In this document: positions 1 through 5,020 of the stretch, one piece after another
Layout: each line of letters starts with the position of its first letter
How positions within the stretch are numbered: position 1 is the stretch's first letter
Source: Streptococcus mitis
Lineage (GTDB): Bacteria; Bacillota; Bacilli; Lactobacillales; Streptococcaceae
Reading direction: 5' to 3'
Assembly (NCBI RefSeq): GCF_023109105.1
Contig: NZ_JALDTZ010000027.1
Location: forward strand, 1 to 8,669
Length of the DNA: 8,669 bases
Position numbers and translations under genes: made by a program
The notes under the pieces: model-generated
Told to the model about the DNA's origin: nothing
Databases searched by the model: none
The model's input: the letters and a program-made list of their open reading frames with translations, nothing else

Positions 1-62
1 TGCCACTGGTTTTTAGGGTTTTTATCAGACTAACTTCCACTTGAATTAGCGATGGAACTTAG

Positions 63-90
63 TTTGGGAATTTAGCTAATATCGTATAAT
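63..90 (+). promoter_or_regulatory. candidate promoter for the 200-607 membrane protein gene
   Basis: A perfect -10 hexamer, TATAAT, lies at 85-90. The best -35 candidate is TTTGGG at 63-68 with a 16-nt spacer, a poor match to TTGACA. Transcription would start near 97 and give a leader of roughly 100 nt before the ATG at 200. The leader contains an orphan Shine-Dalgarno-like AAGGAG (161-166) with no start codon at a suitable distance; the functional site is AGGAGGT at 188-194. I see no supportable gene in 1-199. One frame from position 1 is open to a stop at 31-33 and could be the tail of an upstream gene, but it is too short to judge. Confidence 0.45.
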
Positions 91-199
91 AGAGATAGAT
101 AGAGGCTGAACAATTTAATGATGAAGTAGGGGATAGATTCCACTGATTTATAAGCTAATAAAGGAGAATTTTTAGTTCACAACTTATAGGAGGTGTACT

Positions 200-607
200 A
201 TGAAAATCTTAAAAGGTTACATATTGGAGCTCTGTTTTATTGTAAGTTTTGCTCTACCTTTTATAAAAGGAGCGAATGCGGATAATGGTAGACGTTTTGT
301 GGAAATCTATTACGGTTTTACTTTTTTGATGGAACATGCCATTATAACAGTTGTCTTTATCTGTTCGCTCTTGATTGCTTTCTTCCTAAAAAAGCGGTGG
401 ACGAAATGGCTTGCTGCTGGTAGTTATTTCTTTTTAGTCCTATGGATTGCTACAGAGGGTTATTTCTTCCGCATGTCAATAGAAGATTTGATACGACTTT
501 GGACAAGTTGGGAAATCCTAACGAAAACTTATCAGTTGGGCTTTTATTTAAACATTTTGTTGGGAATGTTGTTGATAATAAAGTATTGTAAGGTTAAGCA
601 ATCGTAA
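200..607 (+). CDS. small membrane protein of unknown function, four predicted helices
   Basis: I do not recognise this 135-residue protein. It shows four hydrophobic stretches, at about residues 6-23, 46-64, 71-90 and 112-129. A basic loop (KKRWTK, 64-69) lies between helices 2 and 3, and a more polar, Trp-rich segment (91-111) between helices 3 and 4. By the positive-inside rule the KKRWTK loop and the lysine-rich C-terminus would not obviously both be cytoplasmic unless one helix is not membrane-spanning, so the topology is uncertain. The start is well supported: ATG is preceded by AGGAGGT at 188-194 with 5-nt spacing. There is no catalytic motif and no lipobox. It has its own promoter and terminator, so it appears to be a single-gene unit separate from the nucleoside operon downstream. 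It looks more AT-rich than the genes that follow, which could mean a lineage-specific or transferred gene, but this is weak evidence. Confidence 0.8.
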   Translation: MKILKGYILELCFIVSFALPFIKGANADNGRRFVEIYYGFTFLMEHAIITVVFICSLLIAFFLKKRWTKWLAAGSYFFLVLWIATEGYFFRMSIEDLIRLWTSWEILTKTYQLGFYLNILLGMLLIIKYCKVKQS

Positions 608-708
608 TAAAAATGCGCCTGATTATAGATGATAAACTTTTTGTTTTATCCTGACTATTATATTTCTAGTTCTAAATGCTTTATCATTCATTTATAAGTG
701 TTGAAAGA

Positions 709-752
709 GATTGAAGAAAAGGTTTTACTTACTAGCTTTCTTCAGTCTTTTT
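709..752 (+). terminator. AT-rich intrinsic terminator after the membrane protein gene
   Basis: An 11-bp stem forms between GATTGAAGAAA (709-719) and TTTCTTCAGTC (737-747), with one G-T pair and a 17-nt loop. It is followed directly by five T (748-752) and a second T-rich stretch. The architecture fits a Rho-independent terminator, although the stem is weak in GC. A smaller imperfect hairpin upstream, GATAAAC (631-637) with GTTTTATC (643-650), has no T-tract after it and is probably not a terminator. Confidence 0.7.
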
Positions 753-762
753 CGTTTTATTA

Positions 763-797
763 TCAATTTGTAAACGATTTACAATTTGAGTCAAATT
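763..797. promoter_or_regulatory. overlapping palindromes, cre-like operator candidate
   Basis: Two inverted repeats share an arm. The first has 12-nt arms, TCAATTTGTAAA (763-774) and TTTACAATTTGA (778-789), around CGA, with a single mismatch. The second is AATTTGA-G-TCAAATT (783-797), perfect over 7 bp. The core starting at 769, TGTAAACGATTT, follows the CcpA cre consensus TGWAANCGNTNW but misses its final CA by one position (ACA instead of CA). The right arm covers the -35 hexamer of the downstream promoter and the second palindrome fills the spacer, so a bound protein would block RNA polymerase. CcpA control of deoxynucleoside catabolism is known in Bacillus. Assigning it here is inference, and an unrelated repressor is equally possible. 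Confidence 0.5.
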
Positions 798-807
798 ATG
801 GTAAAAT
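779..807 (+). promoter_or_regulatory. extended -10 promoter of the nucleoside operon
   Basis: The -35 hexamer TTACAA (779-784) and the -10 hexamer TAAAAT (802-807) are separated by an ideal 17 nt, and TGG directly before the -10 forms the extended TGN element. Transcription is expected 6-8 nt after the -10, at about 813-815. That is the A of the methyltransferase ATG (814) or its immediate neighbour, so the transcript would have essentially no 5' leader. Confidence 0.72.
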
Positions 808-813
808 AGTTTC

Positions 814-1404
814 ATGAGTAAAATGTATTATGCAGAAAATCCTGACGCTGCTCACGACATTCATGAGTTGAGAGCGGAGTTGTTGGGAGAAAAAATGACC
901 TTTTTGACAGATGCGGGTGTTTTTAGCAAGAAAATGGTTGACTTTGGAAGTCAACTCTTGCTCAAGTGTCTTGAGGTCAACCAAGGAGAAACTGTCCTTG
1001 ATGTAGGCTGTGGTTACGGACCTTTGGGCTTGTCCTTAGCTAAGGCTTATGAAGTTCAGGCGACCATGGTCGATATCAACAATCGTGCCTTGGATTTGGC
1101 ACGACAAAATGCTGAACGAAATAAAGTAGAAGCGACGATTTTCCAGTCCAACATCTATGAACAAGTTGAAGGACATTTTGACCATGTTATTTCCAACCCC
1201 CCTATCCGTGCGGGCAAGCAAGTGGTTCATGAAATCATTGAGAAAAGTAAAGATTTCTTGGAAACTGGTGGCGATTTAACAATCGTTATACAGAAAAAAC
1301 AAGGGGCTCCAAGTGCCAAGTCTAAGATGGAAGATGTGTTTGGCAATTGTGAGATTGTCAAAAAAGATAAGGGATACTACATCCTTAGAAGTGTGAAAGA
1401 ATGA
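814..1404 (+). CDS. rsmC: RsmC-like class I SAM-dependent methyltransferase (16S rRNA guanine-N2 type)
   Basis: A 196-residue single-domain member of the MTS (methyltransferase small) family. Motif I, which binds S-adenosylmethionine, is VLDVGCGYGPLG at residues 61-72. An acidic residue after strand 2 (D87, in MVDIN) should contact the ribose of SAM. The catalytic motif IV, NPPIRAGK, lies at 128-135 and is typical of N-methyltransferases acting on exocyclic amines. Escherichia coli RsmC methylates G1207 of 16S rRNA and carries an extra degenerate N-terminal domain; Gram-positive homologues such as this one have only the catalytic half. The rRNA target is inferred from the family, and the symbol is used in that sense. 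No Shine-Dalgarno sequence precedes either ATG (814 or 823), and the promoter -10 ends only 6 nt before 814, which favours leaderless translation from 814. The stop overlaps the pdp start by 4 nt (ATGA), so it is the first cistron of the operon. Confidence 0.88.
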   Translation: MSKMYYAENPDAAHDIHELRAELLGEKMTFLTDAGVFSKKMVDFGSQLLLKCLEVNQGETVLDVGCGYGPLGLSLAKAYEVQATMVDINNRALDLARQNAERNKVEATIFQSNIYEQVEGHFDHVISNPPIRAGKQVVHEIIEKSKDFLETGGDLTIVIQKKQGAPSAKSKMEDVFGNCEIVKKDKGYYILRSVKE

Positions 1405-2678
1405 GAGCAGTTGATTTAATCCAAAAAAAACGAGACGGGCAAGAACTAACTTCAAGTGAAATTGAGTGGTTAGTCGAAGGCTATGTGTCAGGAACTGTTC
1501 CTGATTATCAGATGTCTGCCTTTGCTATGGCTGTTTATTTTAAAGGAATGACAACTAGAGAAATCTTTGATTTGACCATGAAGATGGTCAAGACTGGGCA
1601 AGAGTTTGATTTATCCGCTATTGATGGGGTTAAGGTTGACAAGCATTCTACTGGTGGTGTTGGTGATAAGGTGACCTTGATTTTAGCTCCCCTTGTTGCT
1701 AGTTTTGGTGTGCCTGTGGCAAAAATGAGTGGTCGTGGTCTTGGTCATACAGGTGGAACAATTGATAAATTGGAGTCTATCAAGGGCTATCAAGTAGAAC
1801 GTAGTCAAGAGGATTTTATTCGTCAGGTACAGGACATTGGTGTATCTGTCATTGGGCAATCAGACCAGCTGGTCAAAGCTGACAAGCTTCTCTATGCGCT
1901 CCGTGATGTGACCGCAACTGTCGATACGATTCCTTTGATTGCGAGTTCGGTGATGAGCAAGAAAATTGCGGCAGGAGCGGATGCTATTTTGCTAGATGTA
2001 ACTGTCGGTGAGGGTGCCTTCATGAAGACGGTTGATGAGGCGCGTGAACTGGCTCAAACCATGGTAGAACTTGGTAAGGCCGTTGGTCGAAAGACGGTAG
2101 CAGTGATTACGGATATGAGCCAACCTTTGGGACGAGCTATTGGAAATCGTTTGGAAATCCTTGAAGCACTGGAGATTTTACAAGGACAAGGCCGTCAGGA
2201 TATTACCCACTTCATCTGTGAATTGGCTCAAATTATGCTTGGCCTGGCAAATGTAAATAAAACAGTTGAAGAAGTTCGCCAACACCTTGAAAATGGTCAA
2301 GCGCTGGCTAAGTTTGAGGAGATGGTCCAAGCCCAAGGTGGTGACTTGGGAGACCTTTATCGTCCTGTCAATGTAGCCCATGTGGTGGAAATCCCTGCTC
2401 AGGAAACGGGTATTATCTCAGCTCTTCCAGCAATGGAATTTGGCCTTTATGCTATGAGACTGGGTGCTGGTCGTGCAGTCAAATCTGATACCTTGGACTA
2501 TGAAACAGGAATTGTTTTTGAAAAGAAAGTTGGAGATTCCGTTCAAAAGGGAGAAATTGTTGCAAAAGTATACACAAATGGGAAAATTTCTCCTCAGCTA
2601 GTTACAGATTTTCAAAAATATGTTAAAATAAATGATAGAGTACAGAGTTTAAGAGAAATTATCGAAATTATCTCATAA
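1401..2678 (+). CDS. pdp: pyrimidine-nucleoside phosphorylase
   Basis: Cytoplasmic enzyme of 425 residues, the usual length for the family. It cleaves uridine, deoxyuridine and thymidine with phosphate to give the base and (deoxy)ribose-1-phosphate. The phosphate-binding segment KHSTGGVGDK is at residues 81-90, and the thymidine/pyrimidine phosphorylase signature SGRGLGHTGGTIDKLE at 110-125. Substrate-contacting residues recalled from the Geobacillus stearothermophilus enzyme are present at the same numbers: R168, S183 and K187. K108, which in broad-specificity pyrimidine phosphorylases approaches the ribose 2'-OH where thymidine phosphorylases carry Met, is also present. This argues for pdp rather than a strict thymidine phosphorylase (deoA). 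The C-terminal alpha/beta domain (about 345-425) is complete. The ATG sits inside the ATGA overlap with the methyltransferase and has only a weak upstream Shine-Dalgarno, so translation is probably coupled. All seven Asn codons are AAT, in contrast to pnrA. Confidence 0.96.
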   Translation: MRAVDLIQKKRDGQELTSSEIEWLVEGYVSGTVPDYQMSAFAMAVYFKGMTTREIFDLTMKMVKTGQEFDLSAIDGVKVDKHSTGGVGDKVTLILAPLVASFGVPVAKMSGRGLGHTGGTIDKLESIKGYQVERSQEDFIRQVQDIGVSVIGQSDQLVKADKLLYALRDVTATVDTIPLIASSVMSKKIAAGADAILLDVTVGEGAFMKTVDEARELAQTMVELGKAVGRKTVAVITDMSQPLGRAIGNRLEILEALEILQGQGRQDITHFICELAQIMLGLANVNKTVEEVRQHLENGQALAKFEEMVQAQGGDLGDLYRPVNVAHVVEIPAQETGIISALPAMEFGLYAMRLGAGRAVKSDTLDYETGIVFEKKVGDSVQKGEIVAKVYTNGKISPQLVTDFQKYVKINDRVQSLREIIEIIS

Positions 2679-2696
2679 ACATAGAGGAATCCGAAT

Positions 2697-3359
2697 ATGA
2701 AATTAAATAAATATATCGATCATACGCTTTTAAGACAAGATGCAACAGAAAATCAAATTGATTGTTTGTTGTCTGAGGCTAGAGAGTATGATTTTGCCAG
2801 TGTTTGCGTTAATCCGACCTGGGTTGAACATGCCAAAAAAGGGCTTGAAGGCGCAGATGTCAAGGTCTGTACAGTAGTAGGTTTCCCTTTGGGAGCAACA
2901 ACTTCGTCCGTGAAAGCATTTGAAACAAAAGAAGCTATCCAAAATGGTGCAGATGAGATTGATATGGTGATCAATGTCGGGGCTCTCAAATCAGGTAATT
3001 TGGCCTTGGTTGAGTCGGATATTCGCGCAGTCGTTGAAGCAAGTAGTGACAAGTTAGTGAAAGTTATTATTGAAGCTTGCCTGCTGACAGACCAAGAAAA
3101 AGTTGTAGCTTGTCAATTAGCCCAAAAAGCTGGAGCTGACTTCGTAAAAACATCTACTGGCTTTTCAACTGGTGGAGCTACGGTAGCAGATGTTACATTA
3201 ATGCGTGAAACAGTTGGACCTGAGATGGGTGTTAAGGCTGCCGGTGGAGCTCGTTCTTATGAAGATGCTCTTGCCTTCGTGAAAGCAGGTGCGACTCGTA
3301 TCGGAACGTCAGCTGGGGTAGCTATTTTAAAAGGAGAATTGGCAGATGGCGACTACTGA
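2697..3359 (+). CDS. deoC: deoxyribose-phosphate aldolase
   Basis: A 220-residue class I aldolase of the TIM-barrel DeoC family. It splits 2-deoxy-D-ribose-5-phosphate into glyceraldehyde-3-phosphate and acetaldehyde, so nucleoside sugar enters glycolysis. The Schiff-base lysine is K151 in FVKTSTGF (149-156). The second active-site lysine is K180 in GVKAAGGAR (178-186), and the proton-relay aspartate is D89 in DEIDMVIN (86-93); these correspond to K167, K201 and D102 of the E. coli enzyme. Length and ends match Bacillus DeoC, so the gene is intact. The start is supported by GAGGAA at 2684-2689, and the gene lies 18 nt after pdp. Its 3' end overlaps cdd by 14 nt, and the cdd ribosome binding site lies within deoC. 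The phosphopentomutase that supplies deoxyribose-5-phosphate is not in the window. Confidence 0.96.
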   Translation: MKLNKYIDHTLLRQDATENQIDCLLSEAREYDFASVCVNPTWVEHAKKGLEGADVKVCTVVGFPLGATTSSVKAFETKEAIQNGADEIDMVINVGALKSGNLALVESDIRAVVEASSDKLVKVIIEACLLTDQEKVVACQLAQKAGADFVKTSTGFSTGGATVADVTLMRETVGPEMGVKAAGGARSYEDALAFVKAGATRIGTSAGVAILKGELADGDY

Positions 3360-3735
3360 GTTAATTGAACTAGCAATTGAAACCAGCAAACAAGCCTATG
3401 TGCCTTATTCTCATTTTCCAGTCGGAGCTGTTCTAGTAGCGAAAGATGGTAGTATTTATACAGGTGTCAATATTGAGAATGCTAGTTATTCTTTGACCAA
3501 CTGTGGAGAGCGTACAGCGATTTTTAAAGCAGTTTCTGAAGGTCAAAGAGAGTTTTCAGAATTGATTGTCTATGGACAAACTGAAAAACCAATCTCGCCA
3601 TGTGGTGCTTGTCGCCAAGTGATGGCTGAATTTTTTGAACAAGATCTAAAAGTGACTTTAGTCGCAAAAGATAAATCGACGGTCGAGATGACGGTCGGGG
3701 AATTACTTCCATACTCTTTTACAGACTTAAACTAG
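3346..3735 (+). CDS. cdd: cytidine deaminase
   Basis: A 129-residue member of the small homotetrameric, zinc-dependent cytidine deaminase class. It converts cytidine and deoxycytidine to uridine and deoxyuridine, which Pdp can then cleave. The zinc ligands are C53 in the NCGERTA motif and C86 and C89 in PCGACR (85-90). E55 is the catalytic proton shuttle. N42 and E44, in the conserved NIENASYS segment (42-49), should hold the ribose. The ATG is chosen because AAGGAG (3331-3336) stands 9 nt upstream and the following residues match the usual N-terminus. The gene overlaps deoC by 14 nt in another frame, indicating cotranscription and probable translational coupling. Cdd next to the BmpA-type nucleoside transporter is also the arrangement I recall from Streptococcus mutans (cdd-rnsBACD). 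Confidence 0.96.
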   Translation: MATTELIELAIETSKQAYVPYSHFPVGAVLVAKDGSIYTGVNIENASYSLTNCGERTAIFKAVSEGQREFSELIVYGQTEKPISPCGACRQVMAEFFEQDLKVTLVAKDKSTVEMTVGELLPYSFTDLN

Positions 3736-3817
3736 TCTGAGTCGCTCTCTGAGTGGCACGGTCCTTGTGGCCAACCAATCCATACTTGCAACATCGTTGC
3801 ACATCTTATTTAGGAGG
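3722..3817 (+). promoter_or_regulatory. hairpin-rich leader between cdd and pnrA
   Basis: This 89-nt gap holds small inverted repeats and no convincing promoter. CAGACT (3722-3727) pairs with AGTCTG (3734-3739), spanning the cdd stop codon. TGGC (3754-3757) pairs with GCCA (3770-3773), extendable past a bulge. TGCAAC (3787-3792) pairs perfectly with GTTGCA (3796-3801) around ATC, ending 10 nt before the pnrA Shine-Dalgarno AGGAGG (3812-3817). No T-run follows any of them, so they are not intrinsic terminators. They may mark an RNA processing or stability site; that is inference. Confidence 0.4.
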
Positions 3818-3824
3818 TTCAGTA

Positions 3825-4877
3825 ATGAACAAGAAACAATGGCTAGGCCTTGGTCTAGTTGCAGTAGCAGCAGTTGGCCTTGCTGCATGTGGTAACCGCT
3901 CTTCTCGTAACGCAGCTTCATCTTCTGATATGAAGACAAAAGCAGCAATCGTAACTGATACTGGTGGTGTTGATGATAAATCATTCAACCAATCAGCTTG
4001 GGAAGGTTTGCAAGACTGGGGTAAAGAACACAATCTTTCAAAAGATAAAGGTTTCACTTACTTCCAATCAACAAGTGAAGCTGACTACGCTAACAACTTA
4101 CAACAAGCGGCTGGAAGTTACAACCTGATCTTCGGTGTTGGTTTTGCCCTTAACAATGCGGTTAAAGATGCAGCTAAAGAACATTCTGACTTGAACTATG
4201 TCTTGATTGATGATGTGATTAAAGATCAAAAGAATGTTGCTAGCGTAACATTTGCTGATAACGAAGCTGCTTACCTTGCGGGTGTTGCAGCGGCTAAAAC
4301 AACTAAAACAAAACAAGTTGGTTTTGTAGGTGGTATTGAGTCTGAAGTTATCTCACGTTTTGCAGCTGGATTTAAAGCTGGTGTTGAGTCAGTAGATCCA
4401 TCTATCAAAGTACAAGTTGACTACGCTGGTTCATTTGGTGATGCTGCTAAAGGTAAAACAATTGCAGCAGCACAATACGCAGCTGGTGCAGACGTTGTTT
4501 ATCAAGCAGCAGGTGGAACAGGTGCTGGTGTCTTTGCAGAAGCAAAATCCCTCAACGAAAGCCGTTCTGAAAGTGAAAAAGTTTGGGTTATCGGTGTTGA
4601 CCGTGACCAAGTAGCAGAAGGTAAGTACACTTCTAAAGATGGCAAAGAATCAAACTTCGTTCTTGTATCTACTTTGAAACAAGTTGGTACAACTGTAAAA
4701 GATATTGCTAACAAGGCAGAAAAAGGTGAATTCCCTGGCGGTCAAGTGATCGTTTACTCATTGAAAGATAAAGGGGTTGACTTGGCAGTAACAAACCTTT
4801 CAGAAGAAGGTAAAAAAGCTGTTGAAGATGCAAAAGCTAAAATCCTTGATGGAAGCGTAAAAGTTCCTGAAAAATAA
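3825..4877 (+). CDS. pnrA: nucleoside-binding lipoprotein of a BmpA/PnrA-type ABC importer
   Basis: Surface lipoprotein of 350 residues that acts as the substrate receptor of the transporter encoded downstream. Residues 1-21 form a signal peptide (NKK charged start, hydrophobic core 6-21). The lipobox LAAC at 19-22 makes C22 the lipidated residue, followed by a Ser/Asn-rich linker to about 35. The mature part carries the Bmp/PnrA family opening VTDTGGVDDKSFNQSAWEG (43-61) and the late IGVDRDQ motif (256-262). Family members bind purine nucleosides in Treponema (PnrA/TmpC) and a broader nucleoside range in lactococci and S. mutans. The pneumococcal orthologue is known as PnrA. The frame is open upstream to a GTG at 3753, but that start lacks a ribosome binding site and would bury the signal peptide; ATG 3825 has AGGAGG 7 nt away. 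Asn is AAC in about 14 of 17 cases, a codon preference typical of abundant proteins and unlike pdp or deoC. Confidence 0.95.
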   Translation: MNKKQWLGLGLVAVAAVGLAACGNRSSRNAASSSDMKTKAAIVTDTGGVDDKSFNQSAWEGLQDWGKEHNLSKDKGFTYFQSTSEADYANNLQQAAGSYNLIFGVGFALNNAVKDAAKEHSDLNYVLIDDVIKDQKNVASVTFADNEAAYLAGVAAAKTTKTKQVGFVGGIESEVISRFAAGFKAGVESVDPSIKVQVDYAGSFGDAAKGKTIAAAQYAAGADVVYQAAGGTGAGVFAEAKSLNESRSESEKVWVIGVDRDQVAEGKYTSKDGKESNFVLVSTLKQVGTTVKDIANKAEKGEFPGGQVIVYSLKDKGVDLAVTNLSEEGKKAVEDAKAKILDGSVKVPEK

Positions 4878-4899
4878 TGGATGGAAGTCATTTCTTAGG

Positions 4900-4922
4900 A
4901 AGCGGCCCTCGGCCGCTTTTTT
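4900..4922 (+). terminator. strong GC-rich intrinsic terminator after pnrA
   Basis: A perfect 8-bp stem, AAGCGGCC (4900-4907) with GGCCGCTT (4911-4918) around a CTC loop, ends in six T (4917-4922). It lies between the receptor gene and the transport genes, which need the same pathway. Partial termination here would leave receptor mRNA more abundant than ATPase and permease mRNA. Confidence 0.88.
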
Positions 4923-4928
4923 AAGAGT

Positions 4929-4951
4929 TGAGACAAAGTCATTTTGTCTCA
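4929..4951 (+). repeat. perfect hairpin without T-tract
   Basis: TGAGACAAA (4929-4937) pairs over 9 bp with TTTGTCTCA (4943-4951) around the loop GTCAT. No T-run follows, so it is not a standard terminator. It starts 6 nt after the terminator at 4900-4922 and may protect or process the mRNA, or be part of a larger structured element with the next hairpin. Confidence 0.6.
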
Positions 4952-4953
4952 GT

Positions 4954-4987
4954 AAAGCTTGCTACTAGAGAAACTAGCAAGTTTTAT
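4954..4987 (+). terminator. second terminator-like hairpin before the ATPase gene
   Basis: AAAGCTTGCTA (4954-4964) pairs over 11 bp, with one G-T pair, with TAGCAAGTTTT (4975-4985) around a 10-nt loop. The trailing TTTTATT (4982-4988) partly belongs to the stem. It could be a weak terminator, an attenuator or a processing site. I find no convincing promoter between it and the ATG at 5021, so the transport genes probably depend on read-through. Confidence 0.45.
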
Positions 4988-5020
4988 TGAAATAAAATAA
5001 GACTCTGAAAGGAAGAGCAC

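Noticed and set aside
1..33. Possible C-terminal tail of an upstream gene in frame 1
   Set aside because: Ten codons with no recognisable motif; open frames of this length occur by chance.
118..129. Minimal reading frame ATG-ATG-AAG-TAG in the leader
   Set aside because: Three codons and no ribosome binding site upstream, so there is no reason to call it a leader peptide.
631..650. Hairpin GATAAAC / GTTTTATC just after the membrane protein gene
   Set aside because: Bulged, AT-only stem with no following T-tract; the better terminator is at 709-752.
2753..3052. 99-codon minus-strand frame within deoC
   Set aside because: Antisense shadow of a fully intact aldolase gene; its Ser/Thr/Pro-rich composition is what reverse reading of this coding sequence gives.
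3753..3824. Longer pnrA frame starting at GTG 3753 (24 extra residues)
   Set aside because: There is no ribosome binding site before the GTG, and the extension would place polar residues ahead of the signal peptide. ATG 3825 has AGGAGG at ideal distance and gives a standard lipoprotein start.
3724..3824. Independent promoter for pnrA
   Set aside because: TTTACA (3718-3723), TTGTGG (3765-3770) and TTGCAA (3786-3791) were each tested as -35 elements and none has a reasonable -10 at 16-18 nt.
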